A stretch of 64,000 nt of DNA from Epiperipatus broadwayi (Eukaryota; Onychophora; Udeonychophora; Euonychophora; Peripatidae). Within the stretch, counting starts at the first letter, position 1. The number at the start of each line of letters is the position of its first letter. Shown here piece by piece: positions 1 to 13,441 of this stretch. The notes under the pieces were generated by a model. That model was not told where the DNA came from, did not search any database, and saw only the letters and a program-made list of their open reading frames with translations. The stretch is from positions 1,614,001 through 1,678,000 of the forward strand of contig JAQFVV010012395.1 of NCBI GenBank assembly GCA_028023455.1, written 5' to 3'. A program made the translations under genes and the position numbers.

Positions 1-1569
1 CTTCTTATTTTAACGTAAAATATTTTGTTTATTATTTTTCTTTTTTTTATATTATCTAATAGGTTGTTATAAATATATAATATTGACTTGATTTATTAGA
101 AATGTCAATATATATATAAAATGTTAAAGTTCACATATAAAGAATTATGTGTCAGCAATACAAAGCAGGTTAAATTGATTAATGAAGATTTGATATTGTA
201 GCCATAATGACAGTTTTTTATCTTTAGTTGAAAAGCATGTACAAATATTTTTCTGTGGTAGAGGTATAGAAAATGTCTAAATAAGACCTGTCTCACATAG
301 TCTGGCTAGGTTTTAGTGCCTCTTGTATTACTCATTAGAGCAATAATAATAATAGCAGTAGTAATGGTAAAACTGGAAGCAGTTATAATGCTAAAGTTAA
401 GCATTATAAATTTCCCCCCCCTAAATCTGGGGACATTGAATGTACTAACATTACTTGATATAAACTCTTCTAGATGAGAATGGAGGACTGCACTAATGAT
501 TAAGAAGCTGTCAAAATTTAAAATCAATATAACTACTATTTGTGAAATTCATTTTCTAGAGTAAGGAAGTTTAGTAGAATAGGTGGTTAGCTACAATTTT
601 TTTTTGTAAAGACAGATCAGTCAGCAAAAGAAGACTGTATATTGTTGGATTTGCTGTCCAGTTTAATTTAGTATTTTCTACTGTTGGAATTTCTTGTTGC
701 TTAAGTGAAAGATTAATGCTGTTTAAACTTCCCTTGCAAAAATGATACTAATGCTCATTTTATTTATACCTTTCTGAAAAAGAAAGCTTTTATTCCTTTT
801 TGGATAGCATTATTACAGCAGATTTTACTATAAATGACTTTAATCAAATATTATAAATAATGATATTGCTGCTATAAATTCAAGTCTATTGTCTTTGAAA
901 TAGTGACACTTAATAGGCTACTTTATAATTAGAAATTATAATACAAAAACTTGCTGGCCTGATCATAGATCAATACTACTCTAGATTAAAATTATATTTG
1001 CATTAAAATGTATATCTTATTCTGATCATTTCCACAAGAAAATTATTGTTTGTTCTTTAGATATCCTTTAGATGTATACATTTTCAATACTTATTAAATA
1101 TTAAAATTGCTAATTTGTATCTCCAGGAATGTCATATTTCTGAAGCACAGACTTCTCTTAAGGGTGTGTTGTGGATACAAGTCAATCTATTCTTGGATTT
1201 ACTTAAATGAAGAATTATGATTGGTTTTCTGATAATTATCTTATTATTTGGGGATAATAAATGTAAAAACTTTGTAATAAATAAAGAAATCTAAAGACAG
1301 AAGTTCAATGACTGAAAAGAAGGCTTTAAAATAATATGTGGATTAAAACTGCCTAGAAGATATAGACATTCGCTGATTATGGTCATATTAGAGCATTTTT
1401 GATGTACTTGAAAGCAATATAGGAACCTGAGAAATAGTATCAGTTTTATGAAATTAACAATGGCACACTTATATAATAGCAATATTTTGAACAGCAGGAG
1501 TAGTTTGATTATCTTTTGACTAATGATAAAAGTGAGGTGATGACTTATAATAATATATCCATTTTAGCT
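1..1569. other. A/T-rich spacer, no gene recognised
   Basis: Open frames here are short, low in complexity and lack recognisable motifs. An 8-base C run lies near 414-421. I see no splice-bounded exon, no inverted termini and no tRNA-like box. It reads as intergenic or intronic spacer ahead of the LINE remnant that follows. Confidence 0.6.
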
Positions 1570-3290
1570 ACTCATTTACATTTGGACAAAGATATTTTGC
1601 TTAGTGAAATCAAAACAGCTTTTTGCAATTTTAAAAAAGAAAGACTACAGTCTTGATGAAACATCTTAAAAAGTTTTAAACTAAGGCGATGACATGTCAA
1701 CATCAAAATATTGGAATTTATTAGGAAATACAGGAATATATGAACCCATGAAGTTGTGCCACTTGATCTTAAGAATTTTTTTTTCACACATCTTTAAAAA
1801 ATACAGGACACAGACCATATTGCAGTAATTTTATTGATTAGGTTGTTCCAATCATAGAAGAATGGTTACCAGACAGCCTAGTGTGATTTTAGAGAATTGA
1901 GTAGCAGTATAGAGAATTTTGTTGCCAAACAAGTAAATGAAAAATGTCAGGAACAAAAGAGTAATTTATATATTGCCTTTATTGATGTGGTCAGAACATT
2001 TGATTCAGTTAATTGAACAGCTTTATGAGGATTATTTGAAATTAGTTGGTTGTCCACCAAAATTTATGCATATTGTATAGATTCTACATGATGGAATGAG
2101 AGGATGTTTTATTACTACAAGTGAAAGATCTGAAGCATTTGAAATGAAAACTGGTGTTAAACAAGGATGTGTATTTGCTCCAACATTGTTTTCAATTATT
2201 ATGATAGTTGTTTCTGACACTGGTTTATTAAAACAGAGATCATAATGATATACAGGTTTGATGGTTTAATTTTTAATTCTGGATTTGCAGTATGCTGATG
2301 ATTGTGCTGTTTTTTCCAGTTGAAAAGATGATTTATAGAATATACTTAATGTTTTGAATGCAACATTTAAAGATGTTGATTTAATAATTAATTTTCAAAA
2401 AAAAATGTATCTGCTAATAAGAAAAAAATAATCCTCAACTACTTTTAGCTTGAATAGTTATCAAGTTGAGAATGTAAACCAATTTAAATATCTTAGTAGT
2501 TTTATAAGTAGAATGATGAATGTGGATGTTGAGTTACAACACAAATTTCGTTGTTTCTGTTTTTAACAAATTGCAACTAAGTTAACTGTTTAAAACTATT
2601 ATTTTATTTTCTTTATTGTATGGAAGTAAGACCTGGACACTATCAGTGCAATCTAAAGGCATTAGAAAAGTTTTACTTAAAGTTCTGTAAAATTTTAAAA
2701 TTACAATGGCAAAATAATAAAGCCATCTATTTATTCTTCAACTTTCTAGTTATGATACTATAAAATCATGCCATCATTGGATTGGATATATAAAATGAAC
2801 AATGTAAGATTTCTTAAAAGATTATTTTATTGGTGAACTCATGCATGGATTATAATAGAAAAGTAGAATTTGTCTACATAATAAAGATTTTCTTAGACAT
2901 TCTAAAGAAAGTGCAACAAATGTTTTAAAGGAATACAATATTGATTGTTTTCATTGGGAAAATATGACTGAAAATTGAATACTTTGAGGAATTACACGTA
3001 AACATGATGTTAAAGTATATTTAAAGGAAAAGTTTTCTAAAAGAAAAAATTAAATTACTGCATCAAAAAATATCAAATAAATAGAAAAATGGGCAAGCAC
3101 ATTCTATATATGGATGTAATTATTTAACAAATTGGTTTGTGTAGTCATTGGAAAACTGCATTGTAGAGAAAAAAAAATTCAACTTTTTTTTTCTTTCTTG
3201 GGGTTGAATTGGCCATACTTGTTTATGACTGACTGCTATATGTATTATGTATGTATGTATGTATGATGATAAGTAAATTTTAATTAAAAT
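1570..3290 (+). pseudogene. Degenerate non-LTR retrotransposon (LINE family A), RT to 3' end
   Basis: Frame-by-frame reading gives successive reverse transcriptase blocks broken by stops and shifts. The segment IIEEWLPDSLV is near 1850-1885. The catalytic A box IAFIDVVRTFDSVN is near 1972-2014. The block GVKQGCVFAPTLFS follows near 2155-2196, and the active-site box QYADDCA near 2290-2310. Further 3' are LLYGSKTWTLS near 2617-2650 and a cysteine/histidine end with IGLCSH near 3133-3150. The 3' end runs into a TATG microsatellite. Endonuclease sequence is missing, so the copy is 5' truncated. No intact frame remains. The same family recurs on the minus strand at 18.5-21.2 kb and as fragments near 23.7 and 31.3 kb. 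Confidence 0.8.
3244..3267. repeat. (TATG)n microsatellite at LINE 3' end
   Basis: About five TATG units lie directly downstream of the family A LINE 3' end. Short tandem tails are common at the 3' ends of non-LTR elements, so this is probably the element's own tail. Confidence 0.7.
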
Positions 3291-4880
3291 GTTTTAACAA
3301 AATATTTGTTTTGTTATTTAAAACTAAATTTAGTGTATTTCTATTGCTTACTTAAATAGCATATGTTTCTGGGTATGCTTATGCTCTAGACCGGTAATAT
3401 GTAGATATATTAATAGAGAAGCAATTAGGATATTAATTATATGAAGGCAGTACTTCATTATATGTATGTAATCTTAATTTGAAGGGGAAGTGGCATTCTA
3501 GGAACATATTTGTTGTATTCTGATTATTAATGCATCCTCACATAGGTGTTTGAAAATTGATGGTGATTAGGAATTATACTCCATCTTTCTTTTAAAGTTC
3601 TTCCATATAGTCTTTACAAGTTGGGAATACATAATTTTATCATTGTTGTCATCCTAATCATTAATTGAGAACCAACTTCAGGCTGTATATTAATAAAATA
3701 TCTTTTGTACTTGTACATAAATAATTACTAATGTATCCCTCAAAACTTTATTCTCTTATATAAAAGTTCAACATAGCATTTGTAAATGAAATCTGCATCT
3801 CCATTAAATTGTACAGACATACCATCCATTTATTCTCCATCATTTGTCCATTTTCTCCAGGTTATGCAACCAACATGTAACAATTATAAATAAAATTTGT
3901 ACCTGTACTCAACCATATATCAAGTCATTTTTTGTCCATTTATCCAATCCATTTTTTCTCTGTTACAATGTATTATTATGTATGCGCATGGATGTGTTCT
4001 TTATCTGAATTTATTATAGTACTACTTTTCATGTAACTACATCTATATTCAATGTTAATTATTTTTGATTATGTTTTAATATCAGTAAAATAATGTCATG
4101 GGTATATTATCCTATCAATTATCTGAGAACTGTGAGAACATTAATGTGGTCTCTTAATGGCAGGAAACTATTTTTGTAGTTTTACTAGCAGAAATTTTAA
4201 TTAAAAAATGATTTTTGGTGAATTATTATTTCTAGCTGCAAGGATAAAAAATTCCAACAAAAAAGATCTTAGGAGCCAAACAGAAACAAAAAAGAAGAGA
4301 GTGCATTCATATTGTATAAAGATGAAAGAATAATTAGTGCACTTGTATTTCCTTTGTTTCTATTATAAAAACAAAAAAAAAATACATTTTATATGTAATC
4401 TTTATTATTATTTTGTCAAATTATTAAGTCTTCGTTTTTACATAAATAGAATTTAACAACTTTTGGTACTTACGTATTAGTCCGGCAATGATAAAAGTTT
4501 CTAGTACAGACAAAGGTGTATATAACGACTGAATTAAACACATTTACAATTTTCTAAAAAGGAAATGAATTAATTTTGTAAGTGGATATTAGATAGTAAA
4601 TTCTGGAGAGGAGATAGTTATTAGTCAAAATATTGGTTTTGTTGCTAATGTTACAGCCATGATATCACTTTACATCCACAGTTTGGACAAACAATGGCGA
4701 TGTTTCTTCAAGATTGTTAAATGAGAGTAATCATTCATAATGGAATGTGGTTCGAGCTAAAAAAGTTCAGTTCACTGCAGTGATGCTAAGAAACAATGTT
4801 TATTAAATTGAACAGAATTTCACAGTTAAATATATATATATATTTGGTTTAGTTGTTGCTTGTTATAAATTTAGACTGTT
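3291..4880. other. A/T-rich spacer, nothing recognised
   Basis: The stretch holds homopolymers and pyrimidine-rich patches, for example 3790-3960. It has no coding-like frame and no clear element ends. I see nothing in it that supports a gene. Confidence 0.55.
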
Positions 4881-4896
4881 AAAAGTTTACTTGTCT

Positions 4897-5105
4897 GAAG
4901 ATCATTTCTCACAAAAAACGTAAATGCATGTTTGTTTTATTTTCACTAAATAAAATTATAAGTGGCCATTTTTCAAAACAAATTTTTTTTTATAAGTTTA
5001 GATGGTGGAAGATAATTTCTTACAAAAAATATAAATGCATATTAGTAGATATTTGTATCATTTACAATAAAAAAATTATATGTCATCATTTTTCCAAATA
5101 TTGCT
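4897..5105. repeat. Diverged tandem duplication, period about 111 bp
   Basis: Two units begin at 4897 (GAAGATCATTTCTCAC) and 5008 (GAAGATAATTTCTTAC). Both continue through AAATGCAT and a second shared block ending in CATTTTTC. A related start occurs near 48787, so the unit may belong to an interspersed family. No coding content was seen. Confidence 0.5.
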
Positions 5106-5860
5106 AGACTAAAACGTATGTGAAATCTCATTGCCAGACAAGTATATAAGTACCCAACTTTTTAATAGCAATTTAATTAAGTAATCTTTATTGATATCAG
5201 AGAGAAAACAAAATGCAAAAAATAATTCTGTCAAAACTATCATACAATATTTTATTGAATTTTTTTTATAAGTGCAATTGAAATTTTTTTTAAGAAAATG
5301 ACCATTATTCAAAGTTATCCTTTATTAAAAGACCTATGAAATATATTAATTTTTAAACGAATCATTATTCATTCAAAAACATTTTATAGCCTGAAAATTT
5401 GTGTTTATTCGTCTTTTTTATTTTATTTGCAATATTAATGTTTTATGTTTTAATGTTGTTTAATTTTTTGAATTCATATTTTCAACAAAAGATGAAAAAA
5501 TTGGAAAGTGAAAATAGAAAATAAGATTTTATTTGTTACAAAAATACCACCCAGTAAAAGCACTATACAATAGAGTCTGTTGATCTTAAACTGAATCTTC
5601 TTAAGGATTAAATATATACATATATATGTAGGATTTGTGTACATAATTTCACATATCCACACAAAAGTTAAGAATTGTAGTATTTAGCATTTGCATTAAG
5701 AATTTTTTGTATTCTATGTGAGATGGAATTCAAGGAAAATATTTTTTATTGAATAAATAATCTTCAGTTCTATTACCAGATTAAATGAGGCCATATATTG
5801 TTAGTTATATATTCAGACATAATCTCAATGGACTTTTGACAAAAGTAAAGATATCTTTAG
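5106..5860. other. A/T-rich spacer, nothing recognised
   Basis: The two minus-strand frames of about 60-70 codons here are made of A/T-rich, low-complexity residues with no domain signature. I treat them as chance frames. Confidence 0.55.
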
Positions 5861-5864
5861 ACAG

Positions 5865-8660
5865 CTGACCAACAAAACAACAATAATGTAAACAAATGCA
5901 AATCAATAAATTGATTGTTCACCATGAGTTAGGAGGACTAGCTTTGAGAGATTGCTCAGACAACAAAAAAATGTTATGTCATAGTCAGAGAAGTTGAACA
6001 TAGACAGATATGCTCACACTCAGAGCAAGGTACCGCTAGTGGCAAAACCAAGATAACCAATATGTCTGGAAGTGTTAAATTTTTTAAATAGGGAGAACTC
6101 ACAGCATTCCTACTTATAGCAATTCTTATTGTCAGCAACTATATATTTATTATTCTACTAACTATGACAGGTGGAAAATTCTTTATTGTTGAAAAATATA
6201 TTAATGCTATAAAAAATTGCAGTAAATATTTTGATGTTATTTTTGAATTTAATTTATTTATAAGCCAGACAACATTTTCCAGCATCAAAACATATAAGGA
6301 TACCAGAATTGGCACAATACAACAAGATTTATATATGTTGAGATATGAGATCTTAATCAGTTTTAAAGAATTGCACAGTAATTAAGATTATTTAGCATTA
6401 GTCAATTAAAAAAAGAAGTAGAACAACAAAACTGCTTTATTTCTGTTTAAAAAAAAAATTGAGGGTGGGAAAGTTGATTTCCTGGAAGAGTTCAATCCAG
6501 AAAATTCACTAACATACTTTGATTATGTTCTGTTCTTTCTGAAGACAAACCCAATTAAAATATCTGACTTAAGATTAGTTCTATTTATGAATTTGTTCAG
6601 ATCTCTAACATAGATTTTATAATTTCAGTCTCGACTCCTATGCTTCTATTGCAGTTAGATAAAGCAAATTCTCTACTAATGGCTTATTTCTTTTTTAAAT
6701 TCCTATATTATTGAGACACAATTTCTTATTCCAGATTCAGGAGGGTAAGGACATGGCTATAGATTCACAGAGCTTAAGAAGCTAGCATGGAACTATGATT
6801 TCAAAGTTTTCCCAAATGAGGACTGAGAAATTTTATATGTGAAATGAAGAATCACAGCTTTAGATTAAATTGTTAATGGATCCATGTACCAAATTTACTG
6901 TTCATTTTCTCAGATAATCTTAACTGAAATTACAGCAATTTGGGCATTTAAATTAAAGAAAGCTTACCTCAGTATCAAAATTATTAAGAAATCTATATCA
7001 GATAGTTACCCAGTTGATCAAAACAGAAGAGAGTTCCAGCAAAAAATGTTGCCAATGTTCTGTCTGAATAAAGCAGCTCTGCCAGAAAAGCTTATAAATG
7101 CAATGGCAACATTATCCCAAATGTTCATATAGAAGATGTAATTATGCGGTGAATATAGAAACTGCTTGCTTAAAAATGAAAAAGCAACAAAATAGCTTCT
7201 AAAGAAAACCCAAAGCATAAAGTTAAAATCTTTAATCAATATGAACAATGTGAAAGACTTGGAAAGTATGGATTCAGGTATTAAAGCATGTCTTACTATT
7301 AATGATGTGCCAATATTAATAAAAGATCAATACTAGATCTGCAGGATTCATTGCATAAAAAAATACTTGAGCTATTATATTTTTTAAAAAAATAGTCATC
7401 AATTGCAATATCATCATAAAATGATTAAAGATTACAAAAATAATTAAATTCATTCATAGGTGAAACGAGTAAAGTTTACAATACCTAAAAATACACTATA
7501 TTTTGCCTCCTGATGTGGTTGCAGAAAAACTTAGCGATATAATAGATTATGACTGATTATTAGGATATGACAATAATTAAAGTAAGCTAGGTCATGAAGG
7601 CAATTAAAATTAATAAAAGCTGACTAGACATGTATGTTAATAAACTGAATCAGTATCTATGATTGTTAGTTCATAAACAAAACAAAATAATAGACCAAAG
7701 TCAAACAATCTATTAGTAAAATAGATTGATAAATAAAAGCACAGATGAACAGTAAATCTGTTTCTAGATGGATTACTAGTGATTCCAGGTTTCAAAAATT
7801 AATTAATTGGATCCATTTAGGATAACTGAATAAATAACCAGAAGAGCTGTTTTCTGGTTCATATGTCAAGAGTTTTCAATTGAAAATAATTATATTGTCT
7901 AGGAATCGAGAATAGTGATTCCTTTAAGAGCTAAGAAATTTGCAGAGTCACTTAGGGATCAAGCAAATGAAAAAACTGGTTAGATTCTACATGTGGTAAT
8001 TATCTTAGATACTGATGGTTTAAGATCCATTAACTTCAAGATAAGCCAAAACAAATTATAAATGTTTCTGTAGACTATGCCATATGTTTATTGGGACCAA
8101 AAGTGGGTTCCTGCAAGCATGACAATGAAATATAATATAGTGATGAAAAGCCCATCATGATGGTTGAAATGGGCAGCAAAACATTAGTTTCAAGATTTAC
8201 TGAAACCAGACAAGAAATGAAGCAAGAAAATGACCTAGACATTTACCTCAAGGATTATATTCTCCAAGTTAATTTTAGTCATAAAGAGGGAACATTATGG
8301 ATTCAGGTTTGCACTCAATATTGAATTTGCCCAAATTATAGAACTCTATAGATTAAATTCAATATATAATGCAGCTGATCAATGAAACCAATAATACTAT
8401 AAAACAGATGTCTATTTGAGAGATTGGTCAGTGGCAACTATTTGCTAGAATGCAGACAGATATGTTAACTTGAAATGGGAATCTGCTAATAGTAAATACT
8501 ATTGTATCTTTCATGAGCTGCTAATAGTAAATACTATTGTATCTTTCATGAGGCAAGCCACTGTGGCTGGAAGTGTTTGGTTTTATTAGAAGTATTAGTG
8601 TTTCTATAAACTATTGATTGTTATTGCCAACAACCATGCACTTATAATAAAGCCAGCCAT
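5865..8660. mobile_element. Candidate decayed element with terminal direct repeats (LTR-like)
   Basis: Two diverged direct repeats flank about 2.2 kb. Shared blocks, in the same order in both, are TTTGAGAGATTG (5943 and 8415), AGACAGATATG, CTGGAAGTGTT and TATTG-CA-CAAC. The spacing is about 2.47 kb. The repeats would be about 280 bp long, as in an LTR pair. The interior has mixed, coding-like composition but many stops. One frame at 6884-7132 (82 residues, with PVDQNRREFQQKMLP) looks protein-like, but I cannot assign it. No integrase, protease or RT motif was recognised. Alternatives are a pseudo-LTR arrangement or two independent insertions of one repeat. Confidence 0.4.
8483..8552. repeat. 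Perfect 35-bp tandem duplication
   Basis: The unit beginning CTGCTAATAGTAAATACT and ending CTTTCATGAG occurs twice with no spacer, at 8483-8517 and 8518-8552. The copies are identical, so the duplication is recent compared with the decayed repeat it sits in. Confidence 0.9.
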
Positions 8661-9600
8661 AATGGATAGTAAACTTTTTTAACTGCTGTAAGCAAAATAT
8701 ATAAAAATAACACAATTAATGTATGTTTACATAAATGTATGTGTCATTTGTTTTGTTAGGAATGATATTTTCCCAATACAACTACTGCTAGGTTAAAACA
8801 AATTTGCTTTATTTTATTTTTAAAGAAAAAAAACTCAATTATTGTAAAACACATTTTTGTGAGCATTCCATTGCTCCCAACATTTTTTTATGACTCCTCA
8901 AAGTGTTGTGACTTATAGGTCATTGGTTTAGAGCATTATAAGTTATTTCTAAATCATAAGATCTAAGAGATATCAGTGGAGAATATCTATTTTTAACAGC
9001 TTGTGAATGACTCATATAGACCTGCTAGTATTTAAATCAGATGATGCAAATGGTAATGGAGATATGTATGTCATTCTCACTCACACTGTGCTGTTCTAAT
9101 GGTCATCCAAATGTTCAAATTATAGCTGTACTTTGCCTAATTTCTTTCACTGCTATTTGTGTTTTTAGATTATAATTCTTTTTAGTGTTCATTGATGCTT
9201 TCCTTTAAGCTTTAATTTCTGTTCATAATTTCACTTTTTTAAAAAAATCTTTCATGGATGCACTTATCATTTCCTGAAACTTGATTTTGAAGCATCACAT
9301 AATTTGTATTCTTTAAACTTAATCAGGGGTAACACTTTCCATTAATTTATATAACTGACATCAACTTTTTATTAGTTTTTTTGCTAACTATTTAGGGATT
9401 TTATATATAAAAGAAGAAAAAAAATTAGATAATTTAATTTCTGTATACATATTATCAAAAATGTAATGCTGTTATAATAAGTATTTCCACTATTGTCCCA
9501 ACTTTTATTTTATATATATTGAACATCTACCATTATTGTAAATAATATTAAGACACTATAATAGTGAATAAAATATAAATTAATTAAAAGAACAGGTATA
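8661..9600. other. A/T-rich spacer, nothing recognised
   Basis: No coding-like frame, tRNA-like box or inverted terminus was seen in this stretch. Confidence 0.55.
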
Positions 9601-9609
9601 CTCTTACAC

Positions 9610-10260
9610 ATTAGCATCTTACTTATAATTATCAATATTGTTTTTCTGTTTGATCGTCTGCTTATTTTGCATAGTAAACCAAGCTTCTTGGATTTTTCTC
9701 TTTCTGTTATTTCTTTCTTCACAAATCATTTTATTAATACCTCGATCAGATTCATGACCATATTCTTTTTCATAATTATGAAATAATGATGCATTTGTAA
9801 AATTAGTGTCAGCCTTTTTGTTACATAAGCGAATGCCCAGCATATGTGACATAAGATTTGTCTATCTTATCTACTTCATCTTTCATATTATTGATCAACC
9901 TGTTCAAACTTATAGGTATCCTAAAGACCACATTGAATTTTTTTTTACATATTACCCCAATTTTATTTCCAAAAGTCACTAAATATGGTTCGTAGCATCC
10001 ATTTTTTTAATCATTTTTAAATGTTTCTTTTTTATGCGTAATATTGATTCTAAATGCTCTGAAACCAATCTTTATCATATCTGAATTATAAATTACCAAA
10101 TCCATAATTTTTTGGACTTAAACCTACATAAACAATTGTTTCATTGCAAAAATACTCTCCAGCCCATGTATTACACAACTTGACCATCTGAACAGCCGAT
10201 CCAAGAAATAGCAGGACCTTATATGCAGGAAGCGGGAGATCTTTAATTTATGATAAAATT
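9610..10260 (-). pseudogene. Penelope-like element remnant with GIY-YIG nuclease C-terminus
   Basis: A 77-codon minus-strand frame (9619-9852) reads KADTNFTNASLFHN, then EYGHESD, then EERNNRKRKIQEAWFT. This matches the second half of the GIY-YIG endonuclease at the end of Penelope-like reverse transcriptases: Ser/His region, GH.xD, E.N..KR.I.EA. Upstream in another frame, NMKDEVDKIDKSYVTY resembles the linker and first GIY strand. Further upstream (about 10120-10260) is QMVKLCNTWAGEYFCNET, which looks coding but is unidentified. Frameshifts separate the parts and no RT palm motif was found. Assignment rests on motif memory only. Confidence 0.5.
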
Positions 10261-12955
10261 ACTTATTTGCAAATATATTGCTTTACAATTACTATTATTA
10301 TTATGAATTAAGTCCAGAATGATTTTCTTCTTAAAACTTTTATTTTGAATGAGATGTTGCTAAAAAAAAAAAAAAATTTAAGGCAACAAAATATAATTTT
10401 TTGCATTATGTATATTTTTTTATTCAAAATAAAAGTGCACAAATTAGCACTTATAATGTATAAATAATTATTTATTTATGATTATTTATAAATTTTAAAT
10501 ATAGCTTTGTGTAATTTTATTGAATGAATATTTGAGAAAAAAATAAAATATATATAATGCAAACATATTTTATTTTCTTGAATGTTTTATTGTGAATCTG
10601 TTAATAATATCATTACAATTTATTCTTTTTTGCCAATTCTGATTCAATGGGTAAAATTGCTAATGAAGAAAATCATTCTTGATCTATGCTGATTTCACAA
10701 TAGCATGACCAGAACATAGTGAAATATTTAAGCACACACATTGTGCATAATTAAAAATTCTACGTCACAGCACAATCAGTGCTTCAACAATTTTTTTACT
10801 TCAACATGATAGGTCCTCAAATTTACACAATTTTGACAAAAAAAAAAAACGTAATTATGATTAGCGAATACTAAAACATTATTTTTTGATATTCGCAGAA
10901 AGTATAGATTATGCAGTCACAGCGTCTAGTGCAATTGCATCATTTGCATTAAACTTGGTCCAGATCTGCTCCCTAATATTAAATGTTTTAACTGGCATTT
11001 TATAATACAATGAATTATTGCTCCACTTCATTTTTAAACATAAATAACAAATTTCATCATTAGGATGAAAATGATATGGCATTCGCTGATATATAAAAAT
11101 GCTAAATTTAGTTTTATATATGCATTAGTATTTTATAATCATGAAAACATCATATGGATATGAATTTGATCCAGATATTGTTGAATTAATTTGTGAAAAA
11201 AAGAATGACAGAAAGAAGTTTGATTTATTGTGAAAAATAAACATGCTGAATCAGAGAGCCAATAGCTTTCAAATAAATAGAAAATGGGCTTTTAAATTTT
11301 AATCTTGAAAGATTGCAGTTTTAATAACCATAATAAGTAAGGCATGAATATCTTGGAAAGTATATTTAGTTTTTAAATTAATTTTATACTTCATTTTTTG
11401 TTATTTTGTTTTTATATTATTATACATGTATGCACTCATTTGTACATATAAGATGCATATTATTAAATGCAAAGTATGAAACATGCAATAATGTCTGTAT
11501 TTTCACTAACAAATCAAATTAATTAAATGACTAAATAGCATATATGATCAAATAACTGTCTTTTCCCATTAATAATATGTTTGCGTTACATGCCATCCTC
11601 TTAATATACTTTATTTAGTTGCTCAATCATTGAGTTGCATATACTGTAGTTAAAATATTGAAGTCAGAGATGAAACATTTAGAACTATTTATGCTTGTTC
11701 ACATTAGGTTTTTTTCAACCACAAATGAATTGTGAAACACATTAAAATTAAACACGAATTTGTGAACTGAGAAATATAAAGTATGGTTAATGTAGAATTA
11801 AATTTTGAAAACAATTTTACAATAAAAATTTTCAGAGTTCACTTTTTCTAAATCAAAATGGATGACTTTTATCTATATGTCCAAGCAGATATCTGTTATA
11901 GTAAGGAAAAAAAATTAAATACTGTTTATGATATTCTATTTTAATTTACAAGTAAATATAAAAACTTTTTTTTTCTTAATATTTTTATTTTTGACAAAAA
12001 TGATTATTAAGTAAAAATAAATCAGTCAAATGGTTTATTGTTGGGAGTTCATAAGAAGGTCTAGCATTGAAAATAACAGACTAAGCTATGATCTATGGAC
12101 CTTGACTTCTATAGTTGTACTACATGACACCAGGCAGCTATTAAAATAAAGATGAATTAATACTTAGTACTGACTAATTATTGTTTGGGAGCATCATTAT
12201 TGCTCTCACTGTTCAGTTAAAATGTGTGATATTAAATTGTTCAGATTCATATGTGTGATTTATGACTACTTCTACAAAAACAAAATAAGTTTTCTAAAAT
12301 TGGAAGAAAAAAAAAGTCAATTAAATAATTGTGTTTCTTTTGTTCTAATTAAATTTTACATTAATTATAAAGATTTTATTTTAAAAAGTTGTTATTCATT
12401 AAAGAATATCAATAAAAAAAAATAAGGTAGAGTTTCTATAATTGGACTTTATATTTTAATAACTTCTTTTTTCTGGAGGAAATTGCCAGGGAGTTTTTGA
12501 ATTTTGACAACTCTCAGATTTTTTTATTTAATGTAAGTTAGGAGTTACTTATGTACATTAAGGGGAACAGAAACATTTTAGTAAACTGTTGTATATTAAT
12601 AAACCTAACTGACATGAAAGCTACATTTTTTTTAAATTAATTTTTTCTTCCCTAGAAAAAAACCCAACAACTTATCTTAAAATCAGCTGATAAAAAATTG
12701 GTAACTGTTTTTAAAAATAGATTTCCCTTAAAGAAGAAAAAGAATATGAAACTGATCACTAAATTTTTATTACTATCTATTTAAAAAGTAAATTGCAGAA
12801 TGTACATATATACAATTTATATTCAAATTAATATTTGATTACATTTAATATAAGTTTAAGTCTCTATTAGCTTATGGATACATTAAATTTAAAGAGAATA
12901 ATGAATGTATTGTTTAATTATTCTTAATTAGACAAAATTACTATTCTGGGAAACA
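10261..12955. other. A/T-rich spacer with a short inverted repeat
   Basis: A perfect inverted pair, CTTTTATTTTGAAT at 10337-10350 and its complement at 10422-10435, may be the remains of a small MITE. The rest has no coding-like frame. The 67-codon plus frame at 12222 is Lys/Asn/Ile-rich low complexity. Confidence 0.5.
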
Positions 12956-12959
12956 TTAA

Positions 12960-13345
12960 AAATCATAGCTATCTGTCCCATGGACAGGTCTAGAGAGTAA
13001 TCATATCACCAATTCATCAATTTTTCCATTCCGTTCTCTTCATTGTTCAGTTCTTCAATTCCACATAACTCTTCCCATTTCTTATATCATTTAACAATGT
13101 CAATCTTTTCTGTTCTTTATTCTTCCTTCCACTAACCATTCCCTCCAAAACAACTTTCATTAAACTATACTTTCTTCTTAATATATGTCCAATCCAGTTT
13201 CTCTTTCTATTTCGAATTTCCTCAATCAAACTTCTTTTTTCATTTACTCTTCTCAAAACTTATTCATTTGTTATTTTATTCACCAAACTGATTTTTTCCA
13301 TTCTTCTCTATGACCACATCTCAAAGGCTTCTAATCTGTTCGTGA
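12960..13345 (-). pseudogene. LINE 3'-terminal coding fragment
   Basis: The minus strand reads RLEAFEMWS-RRMEKISLVN, then after one stop RRVNEKRSLIEEIRNRKRNWIGHILRR. It continues to VVLEGMVSGRKNKEQKR and a Lys-Asn-rich end. This is the C-terminal tail typical of many LINE reverse transcriptases, carrying the conserved WIGHILR block at about 13155-13185. The upstream RT palm is absent, so the insertion is strongly 5' truncated. Only one or two stops interrupt this part. Confidence 0.75.
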
Positions 13346-13441
13346 TTTTATTACTTATTGTCAATATTTAAATATTATATTTTTAATTTCAAATGTACTC
13401 CAGTTATTAATTAAGAAATTATGAAAAAAATAACAAATATG

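Noticed and set aside
1572-2220. Minus-strand frames of 71 and 62 codons
   Set aside because: They are antisense shadows of the family A LINE remnant on the plus strand.
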